DNA from: Arthrobacter crystallopoietes
GTDB taxonomy: Bacteria; Actinomycetota; Actinomycetes; Actinomycetales; Micrococcaceae
NCBI RefSeq assembly: GCF_017603825.1
Contig: NZ_CP072014.1
Span: forward strand, 3,596,001-3,660,000
Reading direction: 5' to 3'
Length of the DNA: 64,000 nucleotides
The notes beneath the pieces were generated by a model. That model was not told the DNA's origin, ran no database searches, and saw only the letters and a program-made list of their open reading frames with translations. A program made the translations under genes and the position numbers. Of this stretch, positions 9,569-19,033 are shown piece after piece. Position 1 is the first letter of the stretch, and every line of letters starts with the position of its first letter.

Positions 9569-10568
9569 GGGCCTCGTACACCGGGGCGGAAAGATCGGTC
9601 ACAGACAGATTCGACGGTTCAGCGAAGGCCCGGATCGCGGCCAAGGCTGGCTCCGCTTCCGGGACATGGGCGTGGACCCGCCAGCGGTAGCCGACCTCCG
9701 ACTCGGTCACTGCACTCAGGATCACGGAATCGCCCAGTTCGTCCAGCTGCAGGCGCAGCGTGGCGGCATCCAGCGGACTCAAGTTGATGGTGCACATGAC
9801 TTCCACTCCTTCGTGCGCCTGGCCGAGATGGATGTGCGGATCCTGCAGGTTGTAACCGTGCAGCCCGTCCAGCAGTTCCGGCTGCAGTTCCACCCCGAGG
9901 GCACTGGAGCGCAATGTGTCCATGATCAGCAGGAAGCCGACGGCTCCAGCGTCCACCACCTGCGCAGCAGCCAGCGCACCAAGCTGGTCTTCCGTCTGCA
10001 CCACGGCTTCGACGGCGGCCTCCACCACTGCTTCAAGGGTGACGGCCAGACCGTGGTTCGAATCGTCACCGTTGTGGGCGGCTCCCTGGGAATTAGCGGC
10101 CCGTGATACTGCTTCCATGGTCGAGAGCATGGTCCCGGGTACCGGATCGCTCAACGCGGACCAGCAGCGGATTTCCGCCCGCTGGAGCGCCGCGGCCAGC
10201 AACGGCCCGGTCATCCTGGTGGTGCCTTTGAGCGGTTCCGCCATCGCCGAGAGGAAGACCGCGAACAATGTGCCGGAGTTCCCGCGCGCTTCCTCCATGG
10301 CCGCCTGCCCGCTGGCCGCCAACAGTTCGCCGACGTCCGCGGTATCCGTCTCGGCGGCGGCCAGGGACGCTGCTCTCACCGTCAGGTACAGGTTGGTGCC
10401 CGTGTCCCCGTCAGCAACGGGGAAGATGTTGATGGCATTGAGCCGGTCGCTGTGGTTCCCGAGCACCTCTTCCGCTTTCGCCAGCCAGCGCTTGAGCGCC
10501 TGTGTGTTCGCGGCTATCTTTGCGTGCAAGGTGTTCCAATCCCGCTGCCGCCGGCACAAAAAGGCCAA
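9561..10568 (-). CDS. DAK2 (DhaL-like) domain protein, short form
   Basis: A 335-residue protein whose N-terminal 200 residues form a DhaL/DAK2 phosphotransferase domain: NIFPVADGDTGTNLYLTV carries the Mg-binding aspartates, followed by EEARGNSGTLFAVFLSAMAE and DAGAVGFLLIMDTL. Related proteins include fatty-acid kinase FakA (YloV) and Mtb Rv2974c, which are about 470-550 residues; here the C-terminal region stops soon after HEGVEVMCTINL, so much of the middle and C-terminal domains is absent. The stop overlaps recG, which suggests a stable short form rather than a recent frameshift. Whether it phosphorylates fatty acids is unknown. Confidence 0.8.
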   Translation of the reverse strand: MAFLCRRQRDWNTLHAKIAANTQALKRWLAKAEEVLGNHSDRLNAINIFPVADGDTGTNLYLTVRAASLAAAETDTADVGELLAASGQAAMEEARGNSGTLFAVFLSAMAEPLKGTTRMTGPLLAAALQRAEIRCWSALSDPVPGTMLSTMEAVSRAANSQGAAHNGDDSNHGLAVTLEAVVEAAVEAVVQTEDQLGALAAAQVVDAGAVGFLLIMDTLRSSALGVELQPELLDGLHGYNLQDPHIHLGQAHEGVEVMCTINLSPLDAATLRLQLDELGDSVILSAVTESEVGYRWRVHAHVPEAEPALAAIRAFAEPSNLSVTDLSAPVYEAHD

Positions 10569-10675
10569 CGGACTCTTTCAGTTCTCCGGCGTTAACCGAG
10601 CCTACCGTAGCCGGAGCCCGACAGTGCGTAACGTTTTGGGCATGGCTGCAAATCAGCTGCAGCTCTCCGAGCCTT

Positions 10676-11701
10676 CTAGCCGGCGGAAGCCAGATAATCG
10701 GCCATCGACCCATTGCTCATTGCCTCGGATACTTCGGCGATGGCCGCTTCATCCTTGAGCACAATGGACTGGCCGTCGGCAGACATGCCGGTACCCAGTG
10801 ACGGAAGCGTAAACATCTCGATGTCGTTGCCGCGCACCTTCCACAGACTGGCGCCGAGGAAGGCTGCCGCCGGACCGCTGAATTCCGAATCAACGCTGAT
10901 ATAAGGCGAGAATTCGGAGACGACTCCGCTCATCCGCAGTGGATTGGCCAGCGTCGTCGGCGAAAGGATTTCGGACACCAGCGCTTTCACGAACAACTGC
11001 TGGTTGGCCACTCGCTGGTAGTCGCCGTCGGTGAACGACTTGCGCTCCCGGACGAAATTCAGGGCAGACTCGCCGTCGAGGGTCTGCACACCTTCCGGGA
11101 AGGATTCGCCGTTACCGCCGGTGATTTGGAAGGCGGCAGGATTATCGATCTCCACACCGCCAAGGGCGTCCGTCAGCGACCGGAAGCCGGCAAAATCAAC
11201 GGAGGCCACATGGTCGATGCGCGCGTTGAACAATGTCTCCACCGTTTCCACCACCAACGGCGTGCCTCCGAACGCCATGGCGGAGTTAATTTTGTGCTCT
11301 CCGTAGCCGGGGATCGTGGTCCAGGTGTCTCGCATGATCGACATGACGTAGACCTTGTCGCGGTTTTCCGGAACATGCACGAGCATCATCGTGTCCGTCC
11401 GTCCGCCGTTGGGCACTCCGGCCAGGTTTTCATCCTCGCCGCTTCCGCCGTCGGCATCAGTTCCCATCAGCAGGATGTTCTGGGAGCCATCCCCGGCTGC
11501 CTTGCTGACACGGTTCTGCGGGAACGCATTCTCAATCTTCTGCGAATTGTTGTCGAAGACGTTTGCCAGGTAAAAGACATAGCTGCCGCCGATGACGATG
11601 GCCACGGCCAACAGTGCTGCCAGCACGGCGAGCACCTTGCGCACGGGCCGGCGCTTGGGGCGGCGGGGAGGGGCGTAGTCATAGTCGTAGTCAGACGTCA
11701 T
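10676..11701 (-). CDS. LCP (LytR-CpsA-Psr) family glycopolymer transferase
   Basis: Membrane-anchored enzyme that attaches polyprenyl-linked wall polymers (teichoic acid or arabinogalactan type) to peptidoglycan. The 341-residue protein has a basic cytoplasmic start (PPRRPKRRPVRK), one transmembrane helix at about residues 24-44, and an extracellular LCP domain with NILLMGTDA, GGRTDTMMLVHV, MRDTWTTIPGYGEHKINSA and the conserved DALGGVEI and LNFVRERKSFTDGDYQRVANQQ segments. The arginines and aspartates that bind pyrophosphate are in place. It reads leftwards and diverges from the DUF3515 lipoprotein gene; the 107 bases before DAK2 hold no gene. Confidence 0.9.
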   Translation of the reverse strand: MTSDYDYDYAPPRRPKRRPVRKVLAVLAALLAVAIVIGGSYVFYLANVFDNNSQKIENAFPQNRVSKAAGDGSQNILLMGTDADGGSGEDENLAGVPNGGRTDTMMLVHVPENRDKVYVMSIMRDTWTTIPGYGEHKINSAMAFGGTPLVVETVETLFNARIDHVASVDFAGFRSLTDALGGVEIDNPAAFQITGGNGESFPEGVQTLDGESALNFVRERKSFTDGDYQRVANQQLFVKALVSEILSPTTLANPLRMSGVVSEFSPYISVDSEFSGPAAAFLGASLWKVRGNDIEMFTLPSLGTGMSADGQSIVLKDEAAIAEVSEAMSNGSMADYLASAG

Positions 11702-11842
11702 TCATTCACTTTCTTGAAACGGGCCACGGACGAGCATAGTGGCCGAAACTGGACGGTTCCTGCAAGGGTCGCCGCGCAGCGAGCACGAGGGCTGGAGGGC
11801 GTTCCGTTACTGTCCGTCGCGGCAAGCGGATAGGCTGGATTC

Positions 11843-12331
11843 ATGTCCCGCATGAACGCCCTGAGCCGATACTTGCCTGCCTCGTTGCTGGGGGCAGGGA
11901 TAGTGCTCGCGGCAACGGCCTGCTCTCCCATCGTGCAGGTTGATGCCGCCGAAGACGCCGCCAATCCCGCTTGTGCTCCGATGATGGTGATCCTGCCGGA
12001 GTTCGTTGCCGACGCTGAGCGCCGCGAGACTTCCAGCCAGGCAACGGCTGCCTGGGGCGATCCGTCCAAGGTCATCCTCCGCTGCGGCGTCACGGTGCCC
12101 GGACCGACCACGGACCGGTGTGTCACGGTCAACGGCATCGACTGGGTCCTGCACGAGGGCGAAGACACGTGGACAGCCACCACTTATGGCCGCGAACCGG
12201 CTACCGAGCTTATTTTCAACCCTGACGAGGTGGCCGAATCCACCATTCTGGTGGATCTGGCCGACGCCGCCGCCGAGGTTCCGCAGACGAGCAAATGCAT
12301 CAACCCGTCGGACACGCTCGACGCCTCGTAG
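11843..12331 (+). CDS. DUF3515 family lipoprotein
   Basis: A 162-residue secreted protein with a lipoprotein-type signal (hydrophobic residues 10-26, then ATAC with the lipidated cysteine at 27). The body resembles the actinobacterial DUF3515 family, including paired cysteines (ANPACAPM ... ILRCGVTVPGPTTDRCV ... TSKC) and the NGIDWVLHE segment. Function is unknown; the gene commonly sits near ddl and thiL, as here, where it converges on ddl with a 33-base gap. The 141-base region upstream separates it from the divergent LCP gene. Confidence 0.82.
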   Translation: MSRMNALSRYLPASLLGAGIVLAATACSPIVQVDAAEDAANPACAPMMVILPEFVADAERRETSSQATAAWGDPSKVILRCGVTVPGPTTDRCVTVNGIDWVLHEGEDTWTATTYGREPATELIFNPDEVAESTILVDLADAAAEVPQTSKCINPSDTLDAS

Positions 12332-12364
12332 ACACGGGACGCCGAGCGGCAAGCGCAGTTGCGG

Positions 12365-13513
12365 TTAGCGCAGTCCGGTCTTGCGGTTCAGGGCGAGGTA
12401 GATCAGTTCGTCGATGAGTTCGGTATAGGGCAGGCCCGACTTTGCCCACATCTGCGGGTACATGCTGATCGGGGTGAACCCGGGCATCGTATTGATCTCG
12501 TTGATGATCAGATGGCCCTCCGGCGTGTAAAAGAAGTCCACCCGGGACAGGCCCTCTCCCGCGACGGCGTCGAACGCCTTGCCGGCGAGTTCGCGGACAC
12601 GGTCCGTGGCGTCCGAGGGTAGGTCCGCCGGGCAGCTGAGTGCCGCAGCCGCGCCGTCTACGTACTTGGCCTCGAAATCGTAGAAGTCGTGGACACCGGG
12701 CTGCACCGCAATCTCACCCGGGAGGCTGGTGCGCGGCTCGTCGCAGCTGCGCCCCTGCAGGACGGCCACTTCGATTTCCCGGCCGATAATCCCAGCTTCC
12801 ACGACGATCTTCGGATCGTGCTCGCGTGCGGCTTCGATGGCGGCACGCAGTCCGGCTGCGTCGGAAACCTTGCTGATGCCCATTGACGAACCGGCGCGGG
12901 CCGGCTTCACGAAGACCGGGAAGCCCAGTCCCGCCACACGTGCCAAAGCCGAATCCGGATCCTGCTGCCACTGGCGGTCGGTAATGACTTCGTAAGGTCC
13001 GACTTCAAGCCCGGCGGCTTCGAAGACCACCTTCATGTAGTGCTTGTCCATCCCGACGGCGGATGCCAGGACCCCGGCGCCCACATAGCGCACGTCGGCC
13101 ATTTCCAGCAGGCCCTGCAGGGTGCCGTCTTCGCCGAAAGGCCCGTGCAGCAGCGGCAGCACCACATCGACCCGTCCCAGGTTCCGGATGGCGTCGGAGG
13201 CAGAACGGACAACCAGTTCGGTGCCGGAATTCGCTGCGGCCAGCAGCACCGATTCCGCCGCGGGGGCGACCTCCGGCCGGGTCTCCGAGGTCAGGGACCA
13301 CCGGGCGGAATCCTCGGAGACCAAGGTCCACTGGCCGTTGGGAGCAATGCCGATCGGAATGACGTCGTACTTTTCCTGGTCAATGGCCGCCAAAACGCCT
13401 GCAGCCGTCACGCAGCTGACCGAGTGCTCGCTGGAACGGCCGCCGAAGAGGACGGCGACACGCGGTTTCCGCTCACTTGCCGGGGCATTCGGGCTGTTCG
13501 GTTCTTTGTTCAC
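12365..13513 (-). CDS. ddl: D-alanine--D-alanine ligase
   Basis: ATP-grasp ligase that makes D-Ala-D-Ala for peptidoglycan. The 382-residue protein shows the N-terminal VAVLFGGRSSEHSVSC motif, HGPFGEDGTLQGLLE, the ATP-binding FVKPARAGSSMGISKV and the C-terminal EINTMPGFTPISMYPQMW loop. A tyrosine in the STAMPED-type DFYDFEAKYVDG loop is consistent with D-Ala rather than D-lactate specificity. Its start overlaps the gpsA stop by 4 bases and it is the last gene of the murA-plsC-gpsA-ddl operon. Confidence 0.95.
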   Translation of the reverse strand: MNKEPNSPNAPASERKPRVAVLFGGRSSEHSVSCVTAAGVLAAIDQEKYDVIPIGIAPNGQWTLVSEDSARWSLTSETRPEVAPAAESVLLAAANSGTELVVRSASDAIRNLGRVDVVLPLLHGPFGEDGTLQGLLEMADVRYVGAGVLASAVGMDKHYMKVVFEAAGLEVGPYEVITDRQWQQDPDSALARVAGLGFPVFVKPARAGSSMGISKVSDAAGLRAAIEAAREHDPKIVVEAGIIGREIEVAVLQGRSCDEPRTSLPGEIAVQPGVHDFYDFEAKYVDGAAAALSCPADLPSDATDRVRELAGKAFDAVAGEGLSRVDFFYTPEGHLIINEINTMPGFTPISMYPQMWAKSGLPYTELIDELIYLALNRKTGLR

Positions 13514-14547
13514 TGTTCCTGTTCGCCTTCGGATTTGAGCTCACGTGTGAGCAGTCGCGGGGCCAGGTCTTCGACGGAGATTTCTCCTTCGAGGACGGCG
13601 ACCACGCTTTCGGTAATCGGCATTTCCACGCCTACCTGGGTGGCCAGGTCGAGCACCGCGCGCCCGGACTTGATGCCCTCCGCGGTCTGGGTCATGCGCT
13701 GGTTGACTTCGTCCAGCGTCAGGCCTTCGCCCAGCAGACGGCCTGCCGTATGGTTGCGCGAGAGCGGGGACGAACATGTCGCCACCAGATCCCCCAGTCC
13801 GGCCAGCCCCGCCATGGTTTCCAGCTCGCCGCCCAGCGCCAGCGTGAGCCGCGTAGTCTCCGCCAGCCCGCGGGTGATCACGGAGGCCTTGGTGTTGTCG
13901 CCCATGTGCTTGCCGTCGCAGATGCCCACGCACAGGGCAATCACATTCTTGACGATCCCGCCGATCTCCACGCCCACAACGTCCGTGTTGGTATACGGGC
14001 GGAAGTAGCGGGCGGTGCACGTGTTGGCGATCCATTGCGCCACATCGCGGTCGGTACAGGCCACCACCGAGGCGGTCGGTTCCTTGCGCGCAATTTCCAT
14101 GGCGAGGTTGGGGCCGGAAATCACCGCGATCCGCGAATCGGGCAGCGAGAGTTCTTCCTTGATGACTTCGCTCATTCGCGAATCAGTGCCGCGCTCCAGG
14201 CCCTTCATGAGGGAAACAACGACGGCGGTGTCCCCCAGCAACGGCTTCAAGGCCGCCAGTTGCGGACGCAGCGTCTGCGCCGGAACGGCAAGAACCACCA
14301 GTTCCGCCCCGTCCATGACCTCGGCCACCTCACCGGAGGCGGTCAGGTTGTCCGGCAGGCGGATGTCGTTGAGGTACTGGCTGTTAAGGTGGCGGTTGTT
14401 GATTTCATCCGCCACTTCCGGCCGCCGTGCCCATAGACGCACCTGGATGCCCGGATGGGCATCCGCAACGACTTTGGCAAACGTTGTACCCCAGCTGCCG
14501 GCGCCCAGAACAGCCACGACAGCGGGCAGATCCTGGTGGGGGCTCAC
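13510..14547 (-). CDS. gpsA: Glycerol-3-phosphate dehydrogenase [NAD(P)+]
   Basis: Reduces dihydroxyacetone phosphate to glycerol-3-phosphate for phospholipid synthesis. The 345-residue protein has the N-terminal nucleotide loop VLGAGSWGTTFAKV, the substrate-site lysine in VSLMKGLE, ISGPNLAMEIA and the GIVKNVIALCVGICDG segment. I place the start at a GTG (14547) that overlaps the plsC stop as GTGA. A longer open frame runs antisense-free through plsC but has no family similarity. Coupling to plsC, which uses the product pathway, is functionally sensible. Confidence 0.95.
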   Translation of the reverse strand: MSPHQDLPAVVAVLGAGSWGTTFAKVVADAHPGIQVRLWARRPEVADEINNRHLNSQYLNDIRLPDNLTASGEVAEVMDGAELVVLAVPAQTLRPQLAALKPLLGDTAVVVSLMKGLERGTDSRMSEVIKEELSLPDSRIAVISGPNLAMEIARKEPTASVVACTDRDVAQWIANTCTARYFRPYTNTDVVGVEIGGIVKNVIALCVGICDGKHMGDNTKASVITRGLAETTRLTLALGGELETMAGLAGLGDLVATCSSPLSRNHTAGRLLGEGLTLDEVNQRMTQTAEGIKSGRAVLDLATQVGVEMPITESVVAVLEGEISVEDLAPRLLTRELKSEGEQEQ

Positions 14548-15353
14548 GGCTTGTCCTCCGGTGATGTAGGTGGCAGGTCGGCAGGCGGGGAAACTTCGAA
14601 GTTGCGGCCGGTGGCGTTTTGGCCGCGTATAGCCGGGTCCCAGCGCTCCGCCGGCGGCTGCTCGCCGCGGAGTCCGGCCAGCAATTCCGTCACGCCGTCC
14701 AGAATCCTGTTCGTCGCCCCTTCGAGCACGGTTTTTGTCAGCGGCTGGCCGATGAATTCGCTCAGGTCCACCGGCGGTCCGGCCACCACTCTGGCCGTCT
14801 TGCGCGGAAAGATGTGGAGCTTCTTTGCGTAGCGCGGGAACAGTTCGTTGGCGCCCCAATGGGCAATCGGCACAACCGGGGCACCGGTCTGGAGCGCCAG
14901 CCGGGCCGCGCCGGTCCGGCCGCGCATGGGCCACAGGTCCGGATCCCGCGTCAGTGTGCCTTCGGGGTAGATGATCACGGCACCGCCCTGATCCATCACC
15001 TCCCGGGCCACGCTGAGCGAGCGGTTTGCGCCCGCGCTGCTGCGCTCCACGGGGATCTGCTTGGCGGCCGACAGGATGGCGCCGACCACGGGGATCTTGA
15101 ACAGGGAGGCCTTGGCCAGGAAGTGCGGAAAGAAGCCCTGGTTGTAGACGAAGTGACCGACTACCAGGGGATCTATTTCCGTATTGTGGTTGGGGCAGAC
15201 GATGATTCCCTTGCCTTGAGGCAGGTTCTCCATCCCGTCCCACTTACGCCTGAGGACCAGGTTCAGCACCGGGCGCACCAAGGCCGCCAAAGTGCCGATC
15301 GTGGCCCGTTCCTTCATGGCCGGCTTCATCCTTCGTCCTGCCGCTTCAGGCAA
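14544..15353 (-). CDS. plsC: 1-acyl-sn-glycerol-3-phosphate acyltransferase
   Basis: Membrane-associated acyltransferase that makes phosphatidic acid from lysophosphatidate. The NHNTEIDP block gives the catalytic HX4D motif, with YPEGTLTRDPDLWPMRGRTGAARLA as the substrate-binding EGT region. The protein is up to 269 residues; an ATG at 15329 (MKPAMKERATIG) is an alternative start that would avoid the 8-base overlap with the murA stop. The C-terminal 35 residues are proline-rich and probably disordered. It lies between murA and gpsA in the operon. Confidence 0.9.
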   Translation of the reverse strand: MPEAAGRRMKPAMKERATIGTLAALVRPVLNLVLRRKWDGMENLPQGKGIIVCPNHNTEIDPLVVGHFVYNQGFFPHFLAKASLFKIPVVGAILSAAKQIPVERSSAGANRSLSVAREVMDQGGAVIIYPEGTLTRDPDLWPMRGRTGAARLALQTGAPVVPIAHWGANELFPRYAKKLHIFPRKTARVVAGPPVDLSEFIGQPLTKTVLEGATNRILDGVTELLAGLRGEQPPAERWDPAIRGQNATGRNFEVSPPADLPPTSPEDKP

Positions 15354-16662
15354 TGTCGAAGTCCGCGCCGAGGTTTTCCAATTTGGACTGGAACCGCTCG
15401 TAACCCCGGTTGATCAGCTCGATACCGGTCACGCGTGACGTGCCGTTGGCTGCCAGCGCCGCAATCAAGTGGCTGAAGCCGCCCCGCAGATCCGGAATGT
15501 CGATGTCCGTGCCCTGCAGCTGGGTGGGTCCAGAGATGACTGCCGAATGCAGGAAATTACGCTGGCCGAAGCGGCAGGGGATGCTGCCCAGGCATTCGCG
15601 GTGCACCTGGATGCTGGCGCCCATCCGGATCAGGGCATGGGTGAAGCCGAAGCGGTTTTCATAGACCGTTTCGTGGACGATGGACACGCCGGCGGCCTGG
15701 GTCAAGGCAACCACAAGGGGCTGCTGCCAGTCCGTCATGAAGCCCGGGTGCACGTCCGTCTCGAGGACGAGCGGCGAGAGCTTCCCGCCGGTGTGGTAGA
15801 AGCGGATGCCCTCGTCGTCGATATCGAAGGCACCGCCGATTCTGCGGTAGGTATTCAGGAACGCGGTCAGATCAGGCTGCATCGCGCCCTCAACATAGAT
15901 GTCACCTTGGGTGACCAGTGCGGCGGAAGCCCAGGATGCGGCCTCGTTGCGGTCCGGCAGTGCGCGGTGGTTGAACCCGCTGAGATGCGCAACGCCCTCG
16001 ATCCGGATGACCCGGTCCGTCTGCACCGAAATGATGGCGCCCATTTTCTGCAGGACCGCGATCAGGTCCATGATTTCCGGCTCGATCGCAGCCCCGCTGA
16101 GCTCGGTGATGCCCTCGGCACGGGTAGCTGTCAGCAGCACCTGTTCGGTGGCGCCGACGCTGGGGTAAGGCAGCGAGAGCTTGGCGCCCTTCAGACCCTT
16201 GGGAGCGGAAATGGAGATACCGCCCTCAAGCTTTTCCACCACGGCGCCGAACTGGCGCAGCACATCCAGGTGGTAGTCGATGGGGCGGTCCCCGATCTTG
16301 CAGCCACCCAGGTCAGGAATGAACGCTTCCCCGATGGCATGGATCAGCGGCCCGCAGAAGAGGATCGGGATGCGGGAGTCACCGGCATGCGCGTCGATGT
16401 CCTTCATCTGTGCCGTCTTGACCTTGGTGGGGTCCAGCGACAGGTCACCGGTGACAGGATCCTTGGCGACCTCGACGCCGTGCAGGCGCAGCAGACTGGT
16501 CACTACCTCGACGTCCTTGATCTCCGGGACGTTGCGCAGCAGTGAAGGATCGTTGCCCAGCAGGGAGGCAACCATGGCTTTTGGTACGAGGTTCTTGGCT
16601 CCCCGGACGGATACCTTTCCCCTAAGAGGGACTCCTCCGCGGATGGTCAGAACGCTTGCCAT
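15346..16662 (-). CDS. murA: UDP-N-acetylglucosamine 1-carboxyvinyltransferase
   Basis: First committed enzyme of peptidoglycan synthesis; transfers enolpyruvate from PEP to UDP-GlcNAc. The product is 438 residues from the preferred ATG (MASVLTIRGG); one more ATG lies two codons upstream. RGAKNLVPKAM carries the active-site lysine and asparagine. The mobile loop reads DLGGCKIGDRP, so the catalytic cysteine is present at about residue 121. Mycobacterial MurA has Asp there and is fosfomycin resistant; a cysteine predicts the usual fosfomycin-reactive form. It heads the murA-plsC-gpsA-ddl operon. Confidence 0.95.
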   Translation of the reverse strand: MASVLTIRGGVPLRGKVSVRGAKNLVPKAMVASLLGNDPSLLRNVPEIKDVEVVTSLLRLHGVEVAKDPVTGDLSLDPTKVKTAQMKDIDAHAGDSRIPILFCGPLIHAIGEAFIPDLGGCKIGDRPIDYHLDVLRQFGAVVEKLEGGISISAPKGLKGAKLSLPYPSVGATEQVLLTATRAEGITELSGAAIEPEIMDLIAVLQKMGAIISVQTDRVIRIEGVAHLSGFNHRALPDRNEAASWASAALVTQGDIYVEGAMQPDLTAFLNTYRRIGGAFDIDDEGIRFYHTGGKLSPLVLETDVHPGFMTDWQQPLVVALTQAAGVSIVHETVYENRFGFTHALIRMGASIQVHRECLGSIPCRFGQRNFLHSAVISGPTQLQGTDIDIPDLRGGFSHLIAALAANGTSRVTGIELINRGYERFQSKLENLGADFDIA

Positions 16663-16772
16663 ATACACCTGTTTCCTCGATTAGCAACGCCTCCATACTT
16701 CGCGAAGGCCTCAGCTAAGCATAGAAGCTACCGTGATCATCCCGAAATAAAGTGCGATTAGCCACGCCGATG

Positions 16773-17378
16773 TTAGGACCGGGCCGGAAGCGTTTTGGGC
16801 TTCCAGGACTGACGGGTTGCCTCGTAGCTGGTGATGTCCTCTTCGTGCTGGAGCGTCAGCCCGATGTCATCCAGCCCTTCGAGCAGGCGCCAGCGCGTGT
16901 AGTCATCGATCTCGAACGGCGCCGTGAGGGTTCCGCAGACCACGGTCTTGGAGTTCAGGTCCACCGTGATTTCGGTGCCCGGATGGTTCTCCAGTTCCTT
17001 CCAGATCAACTCAATGTCGTCCTGGGCGACCTGTGCGGCCAGTAGGCCCTGCTTGCCCGAGTTGCCCCGGAAGATGTCCGCGAAGCGCGACGAGAGGACC
17101 ACCCTGAAGCCGTAATCCTTCAGTGCCCATACCGCGTGCTCGCGGGAGGAGCCGGTGCCGAAATCGGAACCGGCCACTAGCACCGAGCCACGGTTGAACG
17201 GCTCCTGGTTCAGGATGAAGTCTTCCTTTTTGCGCCAGGCAGAAAAGAGCGCGTCTTCGAATCCGGTACGGGTGATGCGCTTGAGGTACACCGCAGGAAT
17301 GATCTGGTCGGTGTCCACATTCGACTGGCGCAGCGGAACCCCGATGCCGGTGTGGGTGGTGAATTTTTCCATGGTCAT
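16773..17378 (-). CDS. leuD: 3-isopropylmalate dehydratase small subunit
   Basis: Small subunit of the isopropylmalate isomerase of leucine synthesis. The 201-residue protein has the swivelling-domain motifs [44 protein letters not shown] and [16 protein letters not shown]. It follows leuC by 18 bases and is probably transcribed with it; a 110-base gap then precedes murA in the other direction of reading. Confidence 0.95.
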   Translation of the reverse strand: MTMEKFTTHTGIGVPLRQSNVDTDQIIPAVYLKRITRTGFEDALFSAWRKKEDFILNQEPFNRGSVLVAGSDFGTGSSREHAVWALKDYGFRVVLSSRFADIFRGNSGKQGLLAAQVAQDDIELIWKELENHPGTEITVDLNSKTVVCGTLTAPFEIDDYTRWRLLEGLDDIGLTLQHEEDITSYEATRQSWKPKTLPARS

Positions 17379-17396
17379 TGTTTCCCCTAATCCGCG

Positions 17397-18875
17397 TTAA
17401 GCTGCGCTGGTTTGGCTCAGGCGGCGAGCCTGGCCCTCGTCAACAGGATCCAAGTCCGACGGCGAACTCAAGGTGCCGCGTACCGCAGTCGCCGCTGCCA
17501 CCACAGGCGACACGAGGTGCGTGCGGCCGCCCTTGCCCTGGCGACCCTCGAAGTTGCGGTTGGACGTGGAGGCGCAACGTTCGCCCGGAGCCAGCTGGTC
17601 CGGGTTCATGCCCAGGCACATGGAGCAGCCGGCGAAGCGCCACTCGGCGCCGAAATCCTTGAAGACCTGGTCCAGGCCCTCGGCCTCGGCTTCCAGCCGG
17701 ACGCGGGCAGAACCGGGCACCACCATCATGCGGACGTTCGGGTCCTTGCTACGGCCGCGGATGATGTCTGCAGCGATGCGCAGGTCCTCGATGCGGCTGT
17801 TCGTGCAGGAGCCGAGGAAAACGGTATCAACCCGGATGTCCTTCATCGGCGTGCCGGCTTTGAGGTCCATGTAAGTTAGGGCGCGCTCGGCCGAAGCCTT
17901 GGCATTCTCGTCCGCGAAGTCCTCCGGCGAGGGAACCGACTCGGAGAGGGACACGCCCTGTCCGGGGTTGGTGCCCCACGTGACGAACGGTTCCAGCGTG
18001 TCCGCGTCGAGGAACACCTCGGCGTCGAATTCGGCGTCGTCGTCGCTGCGCAGCGTCTGCCAGTAGTCAACTGCGGCGTCCCAGTCCGCACCCTCGGGGG
18101 CGTGCGGCCGGCCCTTCAGGTATTCAAAAGTGGTCTCGTCCGGTGCCACCATACCGGCGCGGGCACCGGCTTCGATGGACATGTTGCAGATGGTCATCCG
18201 CGCTTCCATCGACAGGTCCCGGATGGCCGATCCGCGGTATTCCAGCACGTAGCCCTGTCCCCCGCCGGTGCCGATCTTGGCGATGACGGCCAGGATGATG
18301 TCCTTCGAGGTCACGCCCGGACGCAGAGTGCCCTCGACATTGATCGCCATCGTTTTGAACGGCTTCAGCGACAAGGTCTGGGTCGCCATGACGTGCTCGA
18401 CCTCGGACGTGCCGATGCCGAATGCCAGCGCGCCGAAGGCGCCGTGCGTGGACGTGTGCGAGTCGCCGCAGACCACGGTGAGGCCAGGCTGGGTCAGGCC
18501 CAGCTGGGGGCCGACAACATGCACAATGCCCTGCTCGGCGTCACCCAGGGAGTGCAGCCGGACGCCGAACTCCTTGCAGTTGGCGCGCAGCGTCTCGATC
18601 TGGGTCCGGCTGGTCGGATCCGCGATCGGCTTGTCGATATCCAGCGTCGGAGTGTTGTGGTCCTCCGTGGCGATGGTCAGATCCGGGCGGCGCAGCGGAC
18701 GGCCGGCCAGGCGCAGCCCTTCGAACGCCTGCGGGGACGTGACTTCGTGAACAAGATGGAGATCGATGTAGAGCAGGTCAGGCTGCTGCGCGGCTCCTTC
18801 GCCGTCGCCCTTGCGCACCACGTGTGCATTCCACACCTTTTCGGCGAGCGTTTTGCCCGCAGTTGTACCGGCCAT
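17397..18875 (-). CDS. leuC: 3-isopropylmalate dehydratase large subunit
   Basis: Large, [4Fe-4S]-containing subunit of isopropylmalate isomerase. The 492-residue protein shows [28 protein letters not shown] and the cluster ligands in [18 protein letters not shown] and [11 protein letters not shown]. The order leuC-leuD with a divergent IclR regulator is a conserved actinobacterial arrangement. A TCTCA/TGAGA inverted repeat lies about 130 bases upstream and probably governs both directions. Confidence 0.96.
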   Translation of the reverse strand: MAGTTAGKTLAEKVWNAHVVRKGDGEGAAQQPDLLYIDLHLVHEVTSPQAFEGLRLAGRPLRRPDLTIATEDHNTPTLDIDKPIADPTSRTQIETLRANCKEFGVRLHSLGDAEQGIVHVVGPQLGLTQPGLTVVCGDSHTSTHGAFGALAFGIGTSEVEHVMATQTLSLKPFKTMAINVEGTLRPGVTSKDIILAVIAKIGTGGGQGYVLEYRGSAIRDLSMEARMTICNMSIEAGARAGMVAPDETTFEYLKGRPHAPEGADWDAAVDYWQTLRSDDDAEFDAEVFLDADTLEPFVTWGTNPGQGVSLSESVPSPEDFADENAKASAERALTYMDLKAGTPMKDIRVDTVFLGSCTNSRIEDLRIAADIIRGRSKDPNVRMMVVPGSARVRLEAEAEGLDQVFKDFGAEWRFAGCSMCLGMNPDQLAPGERCASTSNRNFEGRQGKGGRTHLVSPVVAAATAVRGTLSSPSDLDPVDEGQARRLSQTSAA

Positions 18876-19003
18876 AGCCAGCTCCCTCCATCAGTGACAG
18901 CGCGGGCCGTTTCAACCGGTTTTCAGCTGCCATCGGCGCCCGCAGAAGTATGTACTTCAACTTTCCCAGCCCGCATCGCTGCCCGCTACTTTTTCAACTT
19001 GCA

Positions 19004-19018
19004 TCTCAGATAATGAGA
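19004..19018. promoter_or_regulatory. Operator-like inverted repeat between leuC and the IclR regulator
   Basis: Perfect 5+5+5 inverted repeat TCTCAGATAATGAGA in the divergent leuC/ndgR intergenic region, ending 15 bases before the ATG of the regulator. IclR-family regulators of this lineage (LtbR in Corynebacterium, NdgR in Streptomyces) are known to bind leuCD upstream regions. Binding here is inferred from position and symmetry only. Confidence 0.6.
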
Positions 19019-19033
19019 CGGCAATATCATGTT

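Noticed and set aside
13510-15243. A 577-codon open frame joining gpsA to upstream sequence.
   Set aside because: The first 230 codons are a shadow of plsC in another frame; the GpsA nucleotide loop fixes the start near the GTG at 14547.
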